Shown here: positions 7,261 through 13,390 of the stretch, in pieces
Layout of the letters: each line of letters begins with the position of its first letter
Numbering within the stretch: position 1 is the stretch's first letter
Source: JAZOTK01 sp045534775
GTDB taxonomy: Bacteria > Bacillota > Clostridia > RUG12999
Reading direction: 5' to 3'
DNA length: 13,390 nucleotides
NCBI GenBank assembly: GCA_045534775.1
Contig: JAZSKI010000079.1
Span: forward strand, 1-13,390
Position numbers and translations under genes: made by a program
Notes under the pieces: generated by a model
The model's input: the letters and a program-made list of their open reading frames with translations, nothing else
Databases searched by the model: none
Told to the model about the DNA's origin: nothing

Positions 7261-7812
7261 ATGTATGAAGAAATAAGACGCTCTGCCGGCGTTGCCGTAA
7301 CCGAGCTTATAGAGGCGGCACGCCTTCGGGCAGGAGATATTTTAGTGATAGGCTGTTCCTCCAGCGAGGTAGGCGGCGACAAAATAGGTACAAATTCCAG
7401 CGTAGAAATTGCAGAATGTATTTTTGCGGCTGTTTATCCCATTTTAAAAGAAAAAGGAATTTATCTTGCGGCGCAGTGCTGTGAGCATCTGAACCGTGCC
7501 ATTATAATTGAAAAGGAGCTGTGCGACTTCTTAAGACTTGAAGAGGTTAACGTAGTCCCTCAGCCCAAAGCAGGCGGAAGCTTTGCCACTACCGCTTATA
7601 AGAGCTTTGACCACGCCGTAGCTGTAGAAGAAATAAAAGCCGATGCAGGTATTGATATAGGCGGAACCCTGATTGGTATGAACCTCAAAAAGGTAGCCGT
7701 GCCTGTCAGGCTTTCTGTGACTAAAATCGGCAAAGCAAATATAATCTGTGCCCGCCATCGTCCCAAATTTATCGGCGGTGAACGTGCGAATTATAACAGC
7801 GGTTTAATATAA
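7261..7812 (+). CDS. UPF0340 / YwlG-like protein (TIGR01440 family)
   Basis: This is a soluble protein of 183 residues, full length for the UPF0340 (DUF436, B. subtilis YwlG) family. Recognisable features are the N-terminal helix EEIRRSAGVAVTELIEAA, the glycine/serine-rich GCSSSEVGGDKIGTNSSVEIA, the cysteine-containing QCCEHLNRA, VVPQPKAGGSFATTAY and a C-terminal ARHRPKFIGGERANYNSG. The biochemical role of the family is not established to my knowledge. The conserved Cys/His residues and glycine-rich loop suggest a ligand- or nucleotide-type pocket, but that is inference. The ATG at 7261 has AGGAG ~11 bases upstream. It is the first gene of a plus-strand operon with a MATE transporter and an rRNA methyltransferase. 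Those neighbours do not point to a shared pathway. Confidence 0.9.
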   Translation: MYEEIRRSAGVAVTELIEAARLRAGDILVIGCSSSEVGGDKIGTNSSVEIAECIFAAVYPILKEKGIYLAAQCCEHLNRAIIIEKELCDFLRLEEVNVVPQPKAGGSFATTAYKSFDHAVAVEEIKADAGIDIGGTLIGMNLKKVAVPVRLSVTKIGKANIICARHRPKFIGGERANYNSGLI

Positions 7813-7830
7813 TTAAAGGAGTTTACGCAA

Positions 7831-9198
7831 ATGACAACAACCAAAGAAAATAAGATGGGTACGGCACCAATGCTGAGGCTTATCCTTACTATGTCTTTGC
7901 CTGCTATGTTTTCTATGCTGATACAGGCACTTTATAATATTGTAGACAGCTATTTCGTAGCACAGCTCAGCGAATCGGCTCTTACTGCCGTTTCTCTTGC
8001 CTTCCCCATACAGATGCTTCTGGTATCGGTCGCTGTGGGCACTTCAATAGGTATAAACTCTCTTGTATCCCGCCGTCTCGGCGAAAAGAATTTTGAAGCC
8101 GCCGACAAAGCGGCAACTCACGGGCTTATGCTTTCAGCGGCATCGTGGCTTGTCTTCGCCGTAATCGGTGCTACCTGTATGAATTTATTTTTCGGTAGCT
8201 TTACAGACGATATAACTGTTGTTACCATGAGTGTTCAATATACCTCTGTAGTATTAATATTTTCTATGGGAAGCTTTATTGAAATTGCCGCTGAAAAGAC
8301 CCTTCAGGCAACCGGCGATATGCTCCATCCTATGATATTTCAGCTTATAGGTGCAGTTATTAACATAATCCTCGACCCCATAATGATATTCGGGCTTTTC
8401 GGATTCCCTCAGCTCGGAATCCGCGGTGCCGCCATTGCTACGGTTACGGGTCAGATAATTGCCATGCTTTACAGTCTGTATGTAATGCTTGGCAAAAAAC
8501 ACGTTATAAAGGTATCCTTTAAAAGCTTCAGAATTGACCGTAAAATAATAGGTGATATTTACGCCGTAGGACTGCCTTCCATTATAATGCAGTCCATCGG
8601 TTCGGTAATGACAACAGCTTTAAATTCCATACTTATTGCCTTTTCCCAGTCAGCTGTATCTGTGTTTGGAATTTATTTTAAGCTGCAGTCTTTTATTTTT
8701 ATGCCCGTATTCGGACTTACCCACGGGGTGATGCCCATAATGGGGTATAACTTCGGTGCAAGGAATAGAAAAAGACTGATGTCCGCACTTAAAATCGGCT
8801 CTTCCATAGCTTTTGTTATTATGATAGCGGGTACTTTGATTTTTTGGATATTTACCCGCGAGCTTTTAATGATATTCAATGCCTCCGATACTATGCTTTC
8901 AATAGGCGTTCCCGCACTTCGGATTATCTCTCTGTGCTTCCCTGCCGCGGCTCTTGGAATTATGTTTTCTTCCATGTTCCAGGCAATGGGTATGGGACTG
9001 TACAGTCTTGCGATTTCAGCCCTGCGTCAGCTGGTGCTGCTTGTGCCGTCTGCCTATATCTTCAGCAAATTCGCACTGAACCATGTATGGCTCTCTTTCC
9101 CCTTTGCGGAAGCGTTTTCACTGATAATCAGCATCTGTATGTTGCTCAGCATCTATAAGAAAAAAATCAAAGGCTTATATCCTGTTTTGGAGGGTTAA
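7831..9198 (+). CDS. MATE family efflux transporter
   Basis: This is a 455-residue polytopic membrane protein with about twelve hydrophobic helices in two similar halves, the length and layout of MATE cation/drug antiporters. The first helix region reads LPAMFSMLIQALYNIVDSYFVAQL, the classic MATE N-terminal signature. Matching segments include LQATGDMLHPMIFQLIGAVINIILDP and, in the second half, LPSIIMQSIGSVMTTALN and GVMPIMGYNFGARN. Most family members use Na+ or H+ gradients to expel organic cations or metabolites. The substrate here cannot be read from sequence. AAAGGAG lies 8-10 bases before the ATG. The gene follows UPF0340 by 18 bases and ends one base before the rRNA methyltransferase start. 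Confidence 0.95.
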   Translation: MTTTKENKMGTAPMLRLILTMSLPAMFSMLIQALYNIVDSYFVAQLSESALTAVSLAFPIQMLLVSVAVGTSIGINSLVSRRLGEKNFEAADKAATHGLMLSAASWLVFAVIGATCMNLFFGSFTDDITVVTMSVQYTSVVLIFSMGSFIEIAAEKTLQATGDMLHPMIFQLIGAVINIILDPIMIFGLFGFPQLGIRGAAIATVTGQIIAMLYSLYVMLGKKHVIKVSFKSFRIDRKIIGDIYAVGLPSIIMQSIGSVMTTALNSILIAFSQSAVSVFGIYFKLQSFIFMPVFGLTHGVMPIMGYNFGARNRKRLMSALKIGSSIAFVIMIAGTLIFWIFTRELLMIFNASDTMLSIGVPALRIISLCFPAAALGIMFSSMFQAMGMGLYSLAISALRQLVLLVPSAYIFSKFALNHVWLSFPFAEAFSLIISICMLLSIYKKKIKGLYPVLEG

Positions 9199-9199
9199 T

Positions 9200-10582
9200 A
9201 TGCTTGTTAAAAATGAAATATATGAAACAGAGATAACCTCATATTCCTCCGATGGCAGCGGTATTTGCCGAATAGACGGTATTGCGGTGTTTGTCCCCTT
9301 TACCGTAGCGGGCGATAAGCTTTTGGTCCGTATCGTAAAAACCTGCAAGACCTACGCCTACGGGAAAATCGAGAAACTTCTGTTACCTTCCGAAAATCGT
9401 GCCACCCCTCTTTGCCCTGTTTTCGGCAAATGTGGTGGTTGCTCTCTTATGCAGATGACTTATGAAGAACAGCTACGGTTTAAGCATACCTACGTCAGCG
9501 ACTGCATAAAACGACTGGGCGGAATAGCTGCGGAGGTTCTGCCGCCGCTTAAATCCGATAAAATCTACGGTTACCGTAACAAGGTGCAAATCCCCGTGGG
9601 TATATCCGCTGAAGGCAAGGTAATAACCGGCTTTTATTCACAGAGAAGCCACAGGGTTATTCAATGCGAAGGCTGTTTGATACAAAATGAAATTTCTCAA
9701 AAAATAACAAAAATATTTTGCGATTGGATGGAAGAGTTTAATATTCTCCCCTATTGTGAAGAAACCCACAGCGGTCTGTTCAGACATATTTATGTGCGTT
9801 GCGGCGAAGGAACGGACGAAATTATGGCGGTTGCCGTTATAAATTCAAAAACCCTTCCCCACGGCGAAATCATTGCAGAAAGACTGAAATCGGCAGGGGT
9901 AACCTCTTTTTCATATAATATAAACAGAGAAAAAACCAATGTAATTTTAGGCAATAAAACCGTTAATATTTACGGCGGCGAAAAAATCAAAGATACCCTC
10001 TGCGGATTAACCTTTGAAATATCACCCGAAAGCTTTTATCAGGTCAATCACTCCCAGGCGGAAAGGCTTTATGAAACCGCCATCCGCTTTGCGGATATAA
10101 CAAAAGAAGATTGTGTTCTGGATTTGTACTGCGGTACGGGAACCATTACCCTCTGCGCCGCAGTCTATGCAAAAAAAGCCGTAGGTATAGAAATAGTTCC
10201 CGAAGCTATAAGGGATGCAAAGGAAAATATGAGGCTCAACGATATCAACAACGCCGAATTTTACCTCGGCGATGCCGCCGAGGTAACAGCAAAGCTGTCA
10301 AAAGAAGGCGTAAAAGCAGATAAAATCATAGTAGATCCTCCAAGAAAAGGCTGTAGCCCCGAAACCCTGAAGCTGATTTCCCGTCTGTCCCCAAAGACTG
10401 TAGTCTACATCTCCTGCAACCCCGCAACCCTGGCAAGAGATTTGAAACTGATGAAGGAATACGGATATGATACTGAGATGGTCCAGCCTGTAGATATGTT
10501 CGTTCATTCAAGCCATGTGGAGTGTGTAGCTTTGCTTACGCTTTCTGAATATGGTTGCCGCGGCAAATCGGTTCATAAATAA
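9200..10582 (+). CDS. rlmD: 23S rRNA (uracil-C5)-methyltransferase, RlmD/RlmCD family
   Basis: The enzyme methylates uracil C5 in 23S rRNA (U1939, and in some Firmicutes also U747) with S-adenosylmethionine. The 460-residue protein has an N-terminal TRAM domain (~1-60). An iron-sulfur motif follows with C72, C78 and C81 (CPVFGKCGGC) and probably C156 (QCEGC). Then come FYQVNHSQAE (~279-288), SAM motif DLYCGTGTITL (308-318), DPPRKG (379-384) and catalytic C406 in YISCNPATLARDL. All expected catalytic elements are present. The ATG at 9200 lies one base after the MATE stop, and its GGAGGG ribosome binding site lies inside the MATE 3' end, so the two are probably co-translated. Choosing between single-site RlmD and dual-site RlmCD needs experiment or phylogeny. 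Confidence 0.95.
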   Translation: MLVKNEIYETEITSYSSDGSGICRIDGIAVFVPFTVAGDKLLVRIVKTCKTYAYGKIEKLLLPSENRATPLCPVFGKCGGCSLMQMTYEEQLRFKHTYVSDCIKRLGGIAAEVLPPLKSDKIYGYRNKVQIPVGISAEGKVITGFYSQRSHRVIQCEGCLIQNEISQKITKIFCDWMEEFNILPYCEETHSGLFRHIYVRCGEGTDEIMAVAVINSKTLPHGEIIAERLKSAGVTSFSYNINREKTNVILGNKTVNIYGGEKIKDTLCGLTFEISPESFYQVNHSQAERLYETAIRFADITKEDCVLDLYCGTGTITLCAAVYAKKAVGIEIVPEAIRDAKENMRLNDINNAEFYLGDAAEVTAKLSKEGVKADKIIVDPPRKGCSPETLKLISRLSPKTVVYISCNPATLARDLKLMKEYGYDTEMVQPVDMFVHSSHVECVALLTLSEYGCRGKSVHK

Positions 10583-10673
10583 ATTTAAATAACAAATTTT
10601 TCTTACACCTTTGAAGTATTAAAAAATATTTTATACAAAAAATATTATTACAAAATATTTTGGAGGTGTAGCT

Positions 10674-10850
10674 GTGAAAAACAAACCTATCGGGATTAAG
10701 GATGAAACCGAGTATTTTGATAAGGATTTCAAAGCCTGCTCTGCTACTGATTGTACGGGGCTTATATATGCGGCGCCGGAGGACGATTCGGAGATAGAGT
10801 CTTATAAAGATGTTTACAACTACGGCGTCCCCGAAAAAGACAGAAAATAA
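10674..10850 (+). CDS. Small acidic two-cysteine protein, unknown function
   Basis: This is a 58-codon gene starting with GTG at 10674 and ending with TAA at 10850. It has a strong GGAGG at 10662-10666, seven bases before the start. The product is hydrophilic and acidic: it starts MKNKPIGIKDETEYF, has a central ACSATDCTGLIYAAPEDD with two cysteines five residues apart (C22, C27), then a Tyr/Asp/Glu-rich tail ending GVPEKDRK. It has no signal peptide or membrane segment. The reading frame uses codons like those of the neighbouring rlmD, and the ribosome binding site is better than that of most genes here, so I believe it is translated. The cysteine motif feels like a recurrent clostridial small-protein family, but I cannot name one. 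Metal binding or a disulfide is possible. No clear promoter is visible in the AT-rich 91 bases after rlmD. Confidence 0.72.
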   Translation: MKNKPIGIKDETEYFDKDFKACSATDCTGLIYAAPEDDSEIESYKDVYNYGVPEKDRK

Positions 10851-10858
10851 ACAATGAC

Positions 10859-11079
10859 AAAGGGGCTGTGATAAAATTATAACAGAAAAATATACTTGAA
10901 GAGTGATTTTAGATATGGTCACAAAAATCAGGAAGCATTTTTCTTCTTCTCAGATAATAATATTTGGCTTTGCCGATGCAATCATATTAGGCGCAATTTT
11001 TTTAATGCTCCCGATATCATCGGCGAGAGGAAATAGACACCCTTATCAGCCCCGCTGTTTACATCGACATCTGCTGTTT
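10859..11079 (+). repeat. Direct repeat copy A (leader and start of ktrB/trkH)
   Basis: About 220 bases match 12873-13095 with roughly a dozen substitutions and two single-base indels by eye (around 95% identity). The match begins ~56 bases upstream of the start codon, so leader and coding start are both duplicated. It ends abruptly inside the region coding for the first pore loop. Confidence 0.93.
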
Positions 11080-11103
11080 TCGGTAACTCATTTCATTGTG
11101 TAG
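10915..11103 (+). pseudogene. Truncated, frameshifted copy of the ktrB/trkH start
   Basis: From the ATG at 10915 the first 40 codons match the potassium transporter at 12930 with only two residue changes (L2V, G24D at about those positions). A single missing T between 11035 and 11036, compared with the intact copy, shifts the frame within the codons after ARGN. The shifted frame runs to a TAG at 11101-11103. The match to the transporter ends at ~11079 at the DNA level, so most of the gene is absent. A GTG at 10903 is in frame, but it precedes the conserved start seen in the intact copy. It is unlikely to make a functional product, although the conserved leader may still be transcribed. Confidence 0.9.
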
Positions 11104-11171
11104 GGTTAAAACTGTGATCTAATATGAAACACCTCATAATGCGTAAGTATCACTCTATAAAAAACGATAAT

Positions 11172-11199
11172 TTGATTTTATCATAAAATATGGTAAAAT
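11172..11199 (+). promoter_or_regulatory. Probable promoter of the YeiH-family gene
   Basis: TTGATT (11172-11177), a 16-base spacer and TAAAAT (11194-11199) lie ~28 bases before the start codon. The 11104-11171 stretch upstream holds no gene or hairpin that I can see. Confidence 0.55.
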
Positions 11200-11227
11200 T
11201 AAGAAAAAATATGTCAGGAGAATGTTT

Positions 11228-12256
11228 ATGAAAGTTTTAAAATTGTTTCCGGGAATTATATTATCTGTCAGTATTGCATTGCTTGCGTGCTTCATTGAAA
11301 GTCTTTTTCCCATTCATTTAATAGGGTCAGCAGTTATTGCAATGTTTGCAGGTATGATTATCAACAACTACATAAGGAATACAAAAGTTTTTGCTTCGGG
11401 ACTTAAATTTACATCAAAGAAACTACTCAAATTTGCAATTATTCTGCTTGGATTATCGCTTAATATAACGACAATTCTCAATGTTGGCAAAATGTCACTT
11501 ACGGTAATGGTATTTACATTATTGACCTGCTTTGGTGGCGGATATTTTATTGGAAGAGCATTGGGACTGAATTGGAAATTATCCAATCTCATTTCGGCAG
11601 GAACAGGTATCTGCGGAGGTTCCGCTATTGCCGCAATCGCACCAACCATTGATGCAGACGATAATGATATAGCCTATGCAATGTCTGCTACCTTTCTTTT
11701 CGATATGGCTATGATTATATTGTTCCCGATTATGGGCAGAGCACTTGGGATGACGGATCAGGCTTTCGGCATATGGGCAGGAACTGCAGTTAATGATACT
11801 TCATCCGTTGTTGCAACCGGATATGCTTTTTCAGAAGGTGCAGGAGATTTTGCAACTATGGTAAAGCTCACGCGGACGCTTGCCATTATTCCAACGGTTA
11901 TCACCTTTGCATTTGTTCAGCTTAGGTTAAAACGCAAGGAAGCTGTTGCAAACAGCAAAAGTAGCAAAGAATTAAAAGCAAATTTCAGTATCAGAGAAAT
12001 ATTCCCTTGGTTTATTATTGGTTTTCTTGCAATGTCTGTTGTCGCAAGCATAGTTCCTCTTCCCCCTGCGATGATTAGCGGAACAAAAACATTAAGTAAG
12101 TTTTTAATGGTATGTGCGCTTGCTGCAATTGGACTTAATACTTCTTTTTCAAGTATGAAAAAAGCAGGTGCCCGTCCGATGATTCATGGTTTTATAATTT
12201 CAGCTTTAGTTGTTATTGTGGCTTTATGGGTAGAAATCGGAATGGGTATTGTTTAA
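11228..12256 (+). CDS. YeiH-family putative sulfate/anion exporter
   Basis: This is a 342-residue membrane protein of the YeiH family (Cons_hypoth698, PF03601). It has about ten hydrophobic helices and family signatures: GSAVIAMFAGMIINNY, LLKFAIILLGLSLNI, SAGTGICGGSAIAAIAPTI, the YAMSATFLFDMAMIILFP helix, FGIWAGTAVNDTSSVVATGYAFS and LTRTLAIIPTVI. The family is called putative sulfate exporter by annotation. Transport of sulfate or of other small organosulfonate-type anions is inferred, not proven. The in-frame ATG at 11222 lies one base from AGGAG, too close, so the ATG at 11228 (7-base spacing) is used. The gene sits between the two ktrB/trkH copies and is followed by an lgt fragment 31 bases on. 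By eye its codons look more AT-rich than those of rlmD upstream. Confidence 0.92.
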   Translation: MKVLKLFPGIILSVSIALLACFIESLFPIHLIGSAVIAMFAGMIINNYIRNTKVFASGLKFTSKKLLKFAIILLGLSLNITTILNVGKMSLTVMVFTLLTCFGGGYFIGRALGLNWKLSNLISAGTGICGGSAIAAIAPTIDADDNDIAYAMSATFLFDMAMIILFPIMGRALGMTDQAFGIWAGTAVNDTSSVVATGYAFSEGAGDFATMVKLTRTLAIIPTVITFAFVQLRLKRKEAVANSKSSKELKANFSIREIFPWFIIGFLAMSVVASIVPLPPAMISGTKTLSKFLMVCALAAIGLNTSFSSMKKAGARPMIHGFIISALVVIVALWVEIGMGIV

Positions 12257-12287
12257 TAAAAAAATTGAATAAAACGGCGGAGCTTCA

Positions 12288-12455
12288 ATGTTACCTGAAC
12301 CGACATCTTTTTTAAATGTCCACATGTATGGAGTTATGGTTACTATAGGGATTTTATGCGCTTTTACGATTTTACTATGGCTTTGCAGAAAAAAACAAAC
12401 AGATTCAAAGTTCGCAGCTTTTCTGTTTTACAATAGTCTTAGTTCAATTGCGGTG
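12288..12455 (+). pseudogene. 5' fragment of an lgt-like gene
   Basis: An ATG with GGAG five bases upstream opens a reading frame whose first ~57 residues resemble the N-terminus of prolipoprotein diacylglyceryl transferase. A short pre-helix reading FLNVHMYGVMVTIGI leads into a first membrane helix, then a basic CRKKQTDSKF loop and FLFYNSLSSIAVGF. Functional Lgt is about 260-290 residues and needs a conserved central motif that is absent here. The frame stays open to 12620 but stops looking like Lgt near 12450, exactly where a chromate-transporter-like sequence appears in another frame. I read it as a truncated gene joined out of frame to other DNA. The 3' boundary is approximate, and the Lgt assignment rests on a short segment. 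Confidence 0.55.
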
Positions 12456-12684
12456 GGGTTTTGCTTTGTCTTCATTTGTAATCTTTCTTTTAATCGCAGC
12501 CTTTATAAGAAGCTCGTTAACATACAAAGGCGTTCAAGCCTTTTTAAAAGGCACTTGCCCATACATTGTTGCGTTAATATTATCAACCTTCATAATTTTA
12601 ACGTTAAATACAATTTTTAGTTTTAAAAACATAGCATCAGATTTTTTTATTGATACAATAGGATTACTCATACTTGTAGTTTAA
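12448..12684 (+). pseudogene. 3' fragment resembling a chromate transporter (CHR family)
   Basis: In the frame starting about 12448 (a TTG codon, no ribosome binding site) the product reads RWGFALSSFVIFLLIAAF, then a YKGVQAFLKGTCPYIVALI segment and two further hydrophobic stretches, ending with TAA at 12682-12684. This resembles the part of CHR/ChrA proteins with a LPSFIIILxIA helix followed by a VQAFLKGVRPAVVALI-like segment near the end of a CHR domain. The N-terminal part of such a transporter is missing. The frame differs from the lgt-like fragment, and the join lies near 12440-12460. It is most likely a relic. The family call is by pattern memory only, and another small membrane protein is the alternative. 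Confidence 0.5.
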
Positions 12685-12715
12685 TTTATACTAAAATTTA
12701 TCTTAGTATAAATTA
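12682..12715. repeat. AT-rich perfect palindrome, 13-bp arms
   Basis: TAATTTATACTAA (12682-12694) and TTAGTATAAATTA (12703-12715) are perfect inverted repeats around an 8-base loop. The left arm begins at the stop codon of the chromate-transporter-like fragment. There is no T-run and almost no GC, so it is a poor terminator. It could be an operator, the end of a small mobile element, or a breakpoint-associated palindrome. Confidence 0.8.
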
Positions 12716-12795
12716 TCCACAAAAAACTTCGCCTATATTGATGGTAGTGTTTTCTGCAATCCATGGAATGTTTTTATGTTCGATTTGAATAGGCG

Positions 12796-12824
12796 CAGTC
12801 GGTCTTTATTGACCGACTGTTTTT
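12796..12824 (+). terminator. Intrinsic terminator upstream of the potassium transporter
   Basis: A perfect 9-bp stem CAGTCGGTC/GACCGACTG has a 6-base loop (12805-12810), followed by five T. It isolates the yeiH-lgt'-chr' segment from the transporter gene. The 12716-12795 stretch before it has no convincing gene. Confidence 0.9.
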
Positions 12825-12870
12825 CATCTTAATAAAATCTTAATATAAATGCTCAACCATTAACACCATC

Positions 12871-12898
12871 TTAAAGGGCACTGTGATAAAATGATAAT
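12871..12898 (+). promoter_or_regulatory. Possible weak promoter of ktrB/trkH
   Basis: TTAAAG (12871-12876), a 16-base spacer and GATAAT (12893-12898) precede the start codon by ~31 bases. The fit is modest. The position, directly after a terminator and within the segment that is duplicated upstream, supports a promoter somewhere here. Confidence 0.35.
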
Positions 12899-13095
12899 AG
12901 AAAAATATACTTGAAGGGTGATTTTAGATATGCTCACAAAAATTAGAAAGCATTTTTCTTCTTCTCAGATAATAATATTTGGCTTTGCCGGTGCAATCAT
13001 ATTAGGCGCAATTTTTTTAATGCTCCCGATATCATCGGCGAGAGGGAATATGACACCCTTATCAGACGCGCTGTTTACATCGACATCTGCTGTTT
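12873..13095 (+). repeat. Direct repeat copy B (leader and start of ktrB/trkH)
   Basis: This is the partner of 10859-11079, about 2,015 bases downstream. It continues into an open potassium-transporter gene and so carries the functional version. The two copies share the leader (with the AAAAATATACTTGAAG stretch), the start codon and the first ~55 codons. Confidence 0.93.
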
Positions 13096-13390
13096 GTGTA
13101 ACAGGTCTTGTGGTACATGATACCGCAACACATTGGTCAATGTTCGGGCAGTTCATAATCCTGATGCTGATACAGGTCGGAGGTCTTGGAATTGTAACAT
13201 TGTCTGTTGCAATGGCAATGCTTGCCGGAAGAAAAATCGGTCTTATGCAAAGAAGCACCTTGCAGGATGCAATATCAGCTCCAAAGGTCGGAGGAATTGT
13301 AAAACTCACAGGATTTATATTGAAAACAGCTTTTTTAATAGAACTTATCGGTGCGATACTTCTTTCTACGGTATTTTGCAGAGAGTTTGG
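12930..13390 (+). CDS. KtrB/TrkH-family potassium uptake protein, N-terminal part
   Basis: This is the membrane subunit of a K+ uptake system, open to the right window edge (153 complete codons visible; the family is usually ~440-480). It begins MLTKIRKHFSSSQIIIFGF and continues with a first helix AGAIILGAIFLMLP. Next comes the first pore loop FTSTSAVCVTGL, whose TG is the selectivity-filter position of this superfamily, then a long helix QFIILMLIQVGGLGIVTLSVAMAM. The QVGGLG stretch is typical of TrkH/KtrB. The ATG at 12930 has AAGGGTG ~9 bases upstream. KtrB normally works with a cytoplasmic KtrA/TrkA-type nucleotide-binding subunit, which may lie beyond the window. The 5' end is duplicated upstream as a pseudogene. 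Confidence 0.93.
   Translation, partial: MLTKIRKHFSSSQIIIFGFAGAIILGAIFLMLPISSARGNMTPLSDALFTSTSAVCVTGLVVHDTATHWSMFGQFIILMLIQVGGLGIVTLSVAMAMLAGRKIGLMQRSTLQDAISAPKVGGIVKLTGFILKTAFLIELIGAILLSTVFCREF

Noticed and set aside
10111..10323. Basic 70-residue open frame inside rlmD
   Set aside because: It lies entirely within the conserved methyltransferase domain in another frame and has no ribosome binding site.
10583..10673. Riboswitch or structured leader before the small gene
   Set aside because: The stretch is AT-rich, with loose repeats of AAATATT and no stable stem or known motif that I can recognise.
12288..12620. A single intact 110-residue gene
   Set aside because: Only the first half resembles a protein family. 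The second half is the shifted reading of the chromate-transporter-like fragment.
10859..13095. Insertion sequence or transposon bounded by the repeats
   Set aside because: No transposase or integrase is present, and the repeats are pieces of a gene rather than element ends.

Overview
The window looks like chromosomal DNA from a low-GC Gram-positive anaerobe, most likely a member of the Clostridia (Ruminococcaceae/Lachnospiraceae-like). The grounds are AGGAG-type ribosome binding sites before most genes, near-consensus SigA promoters, a tRNA-Thr/tRNA-Tyr cluster, a UPF0340 (YwlG-like) gene, an EF-G-2-type GTPase and a secreted enzyme with a C-terminal stalk domain. No phage, transposase or CRISPR genes are visible. 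The species cannot be named from sequence reading alone.

Left part (1-7118, all on the minus strand). From right to left, an apparent operon encodes a secreted GH26-like glycoside hydrolase with a copper-amine-oxidase-N-type stalk domain, the mechanosensitive channel MscL, and the tRNA methyltransferase TrmD. The trmD ribosome binding site overlaps the mscL stop codon. Next come an EF-G-like GTPase with its own promoter and terminator, a cardiolipin synthase, and a tRNA-Thr/tRNA-Tyr unit driven by a perfect consensus promoter. The tRNA-Tyr runs off the left edge.

Middle part (7156-10850, plus strand). Back-to-back promoters separate the GH26 operon from a tight plus-strand operon: UPF0340 protein, MATE efflux transporter (18-base gap), and a 23S rRNA uracil-C5 methyltransferase (1-base gap). 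About 90 bases further on, a 58-codon GTG-start gene with an excellent ribosome binding site encodes a small acidic two-cysteine protein that I cannot assign.

Right part (10859-13390, plus strand) is a rearranged membrane-transport region. A KtrB/TrkH potassium-transporter gene begins at 12930 and runs off the right edge. Its promoter/leader and first ~55 codons also occur ~2,015 bases upstream as a frameshifted, truncated copy. Between the copies lie an intact YeiH-family putative anion exporter, a 5' fragment of an lgt-like gene, a 3' fragment resembling a chromate transporter in a different frame, a 13-bp-arm AT-rich palindrome and a strong intrinsic terminator. The simplest reading is that a foreign segment was inserted at the start of the potassium-transporter gene, bringing or leaving a second copy of the gene's start, and has since decayed.

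Most genes are ordinary housekeeping or envelope functions. The features most worth a second look are the direct-repeat-bounded mosaic, the small two-cysteine protein and the GH26/stalk enzyme co-transcribed with mscL.
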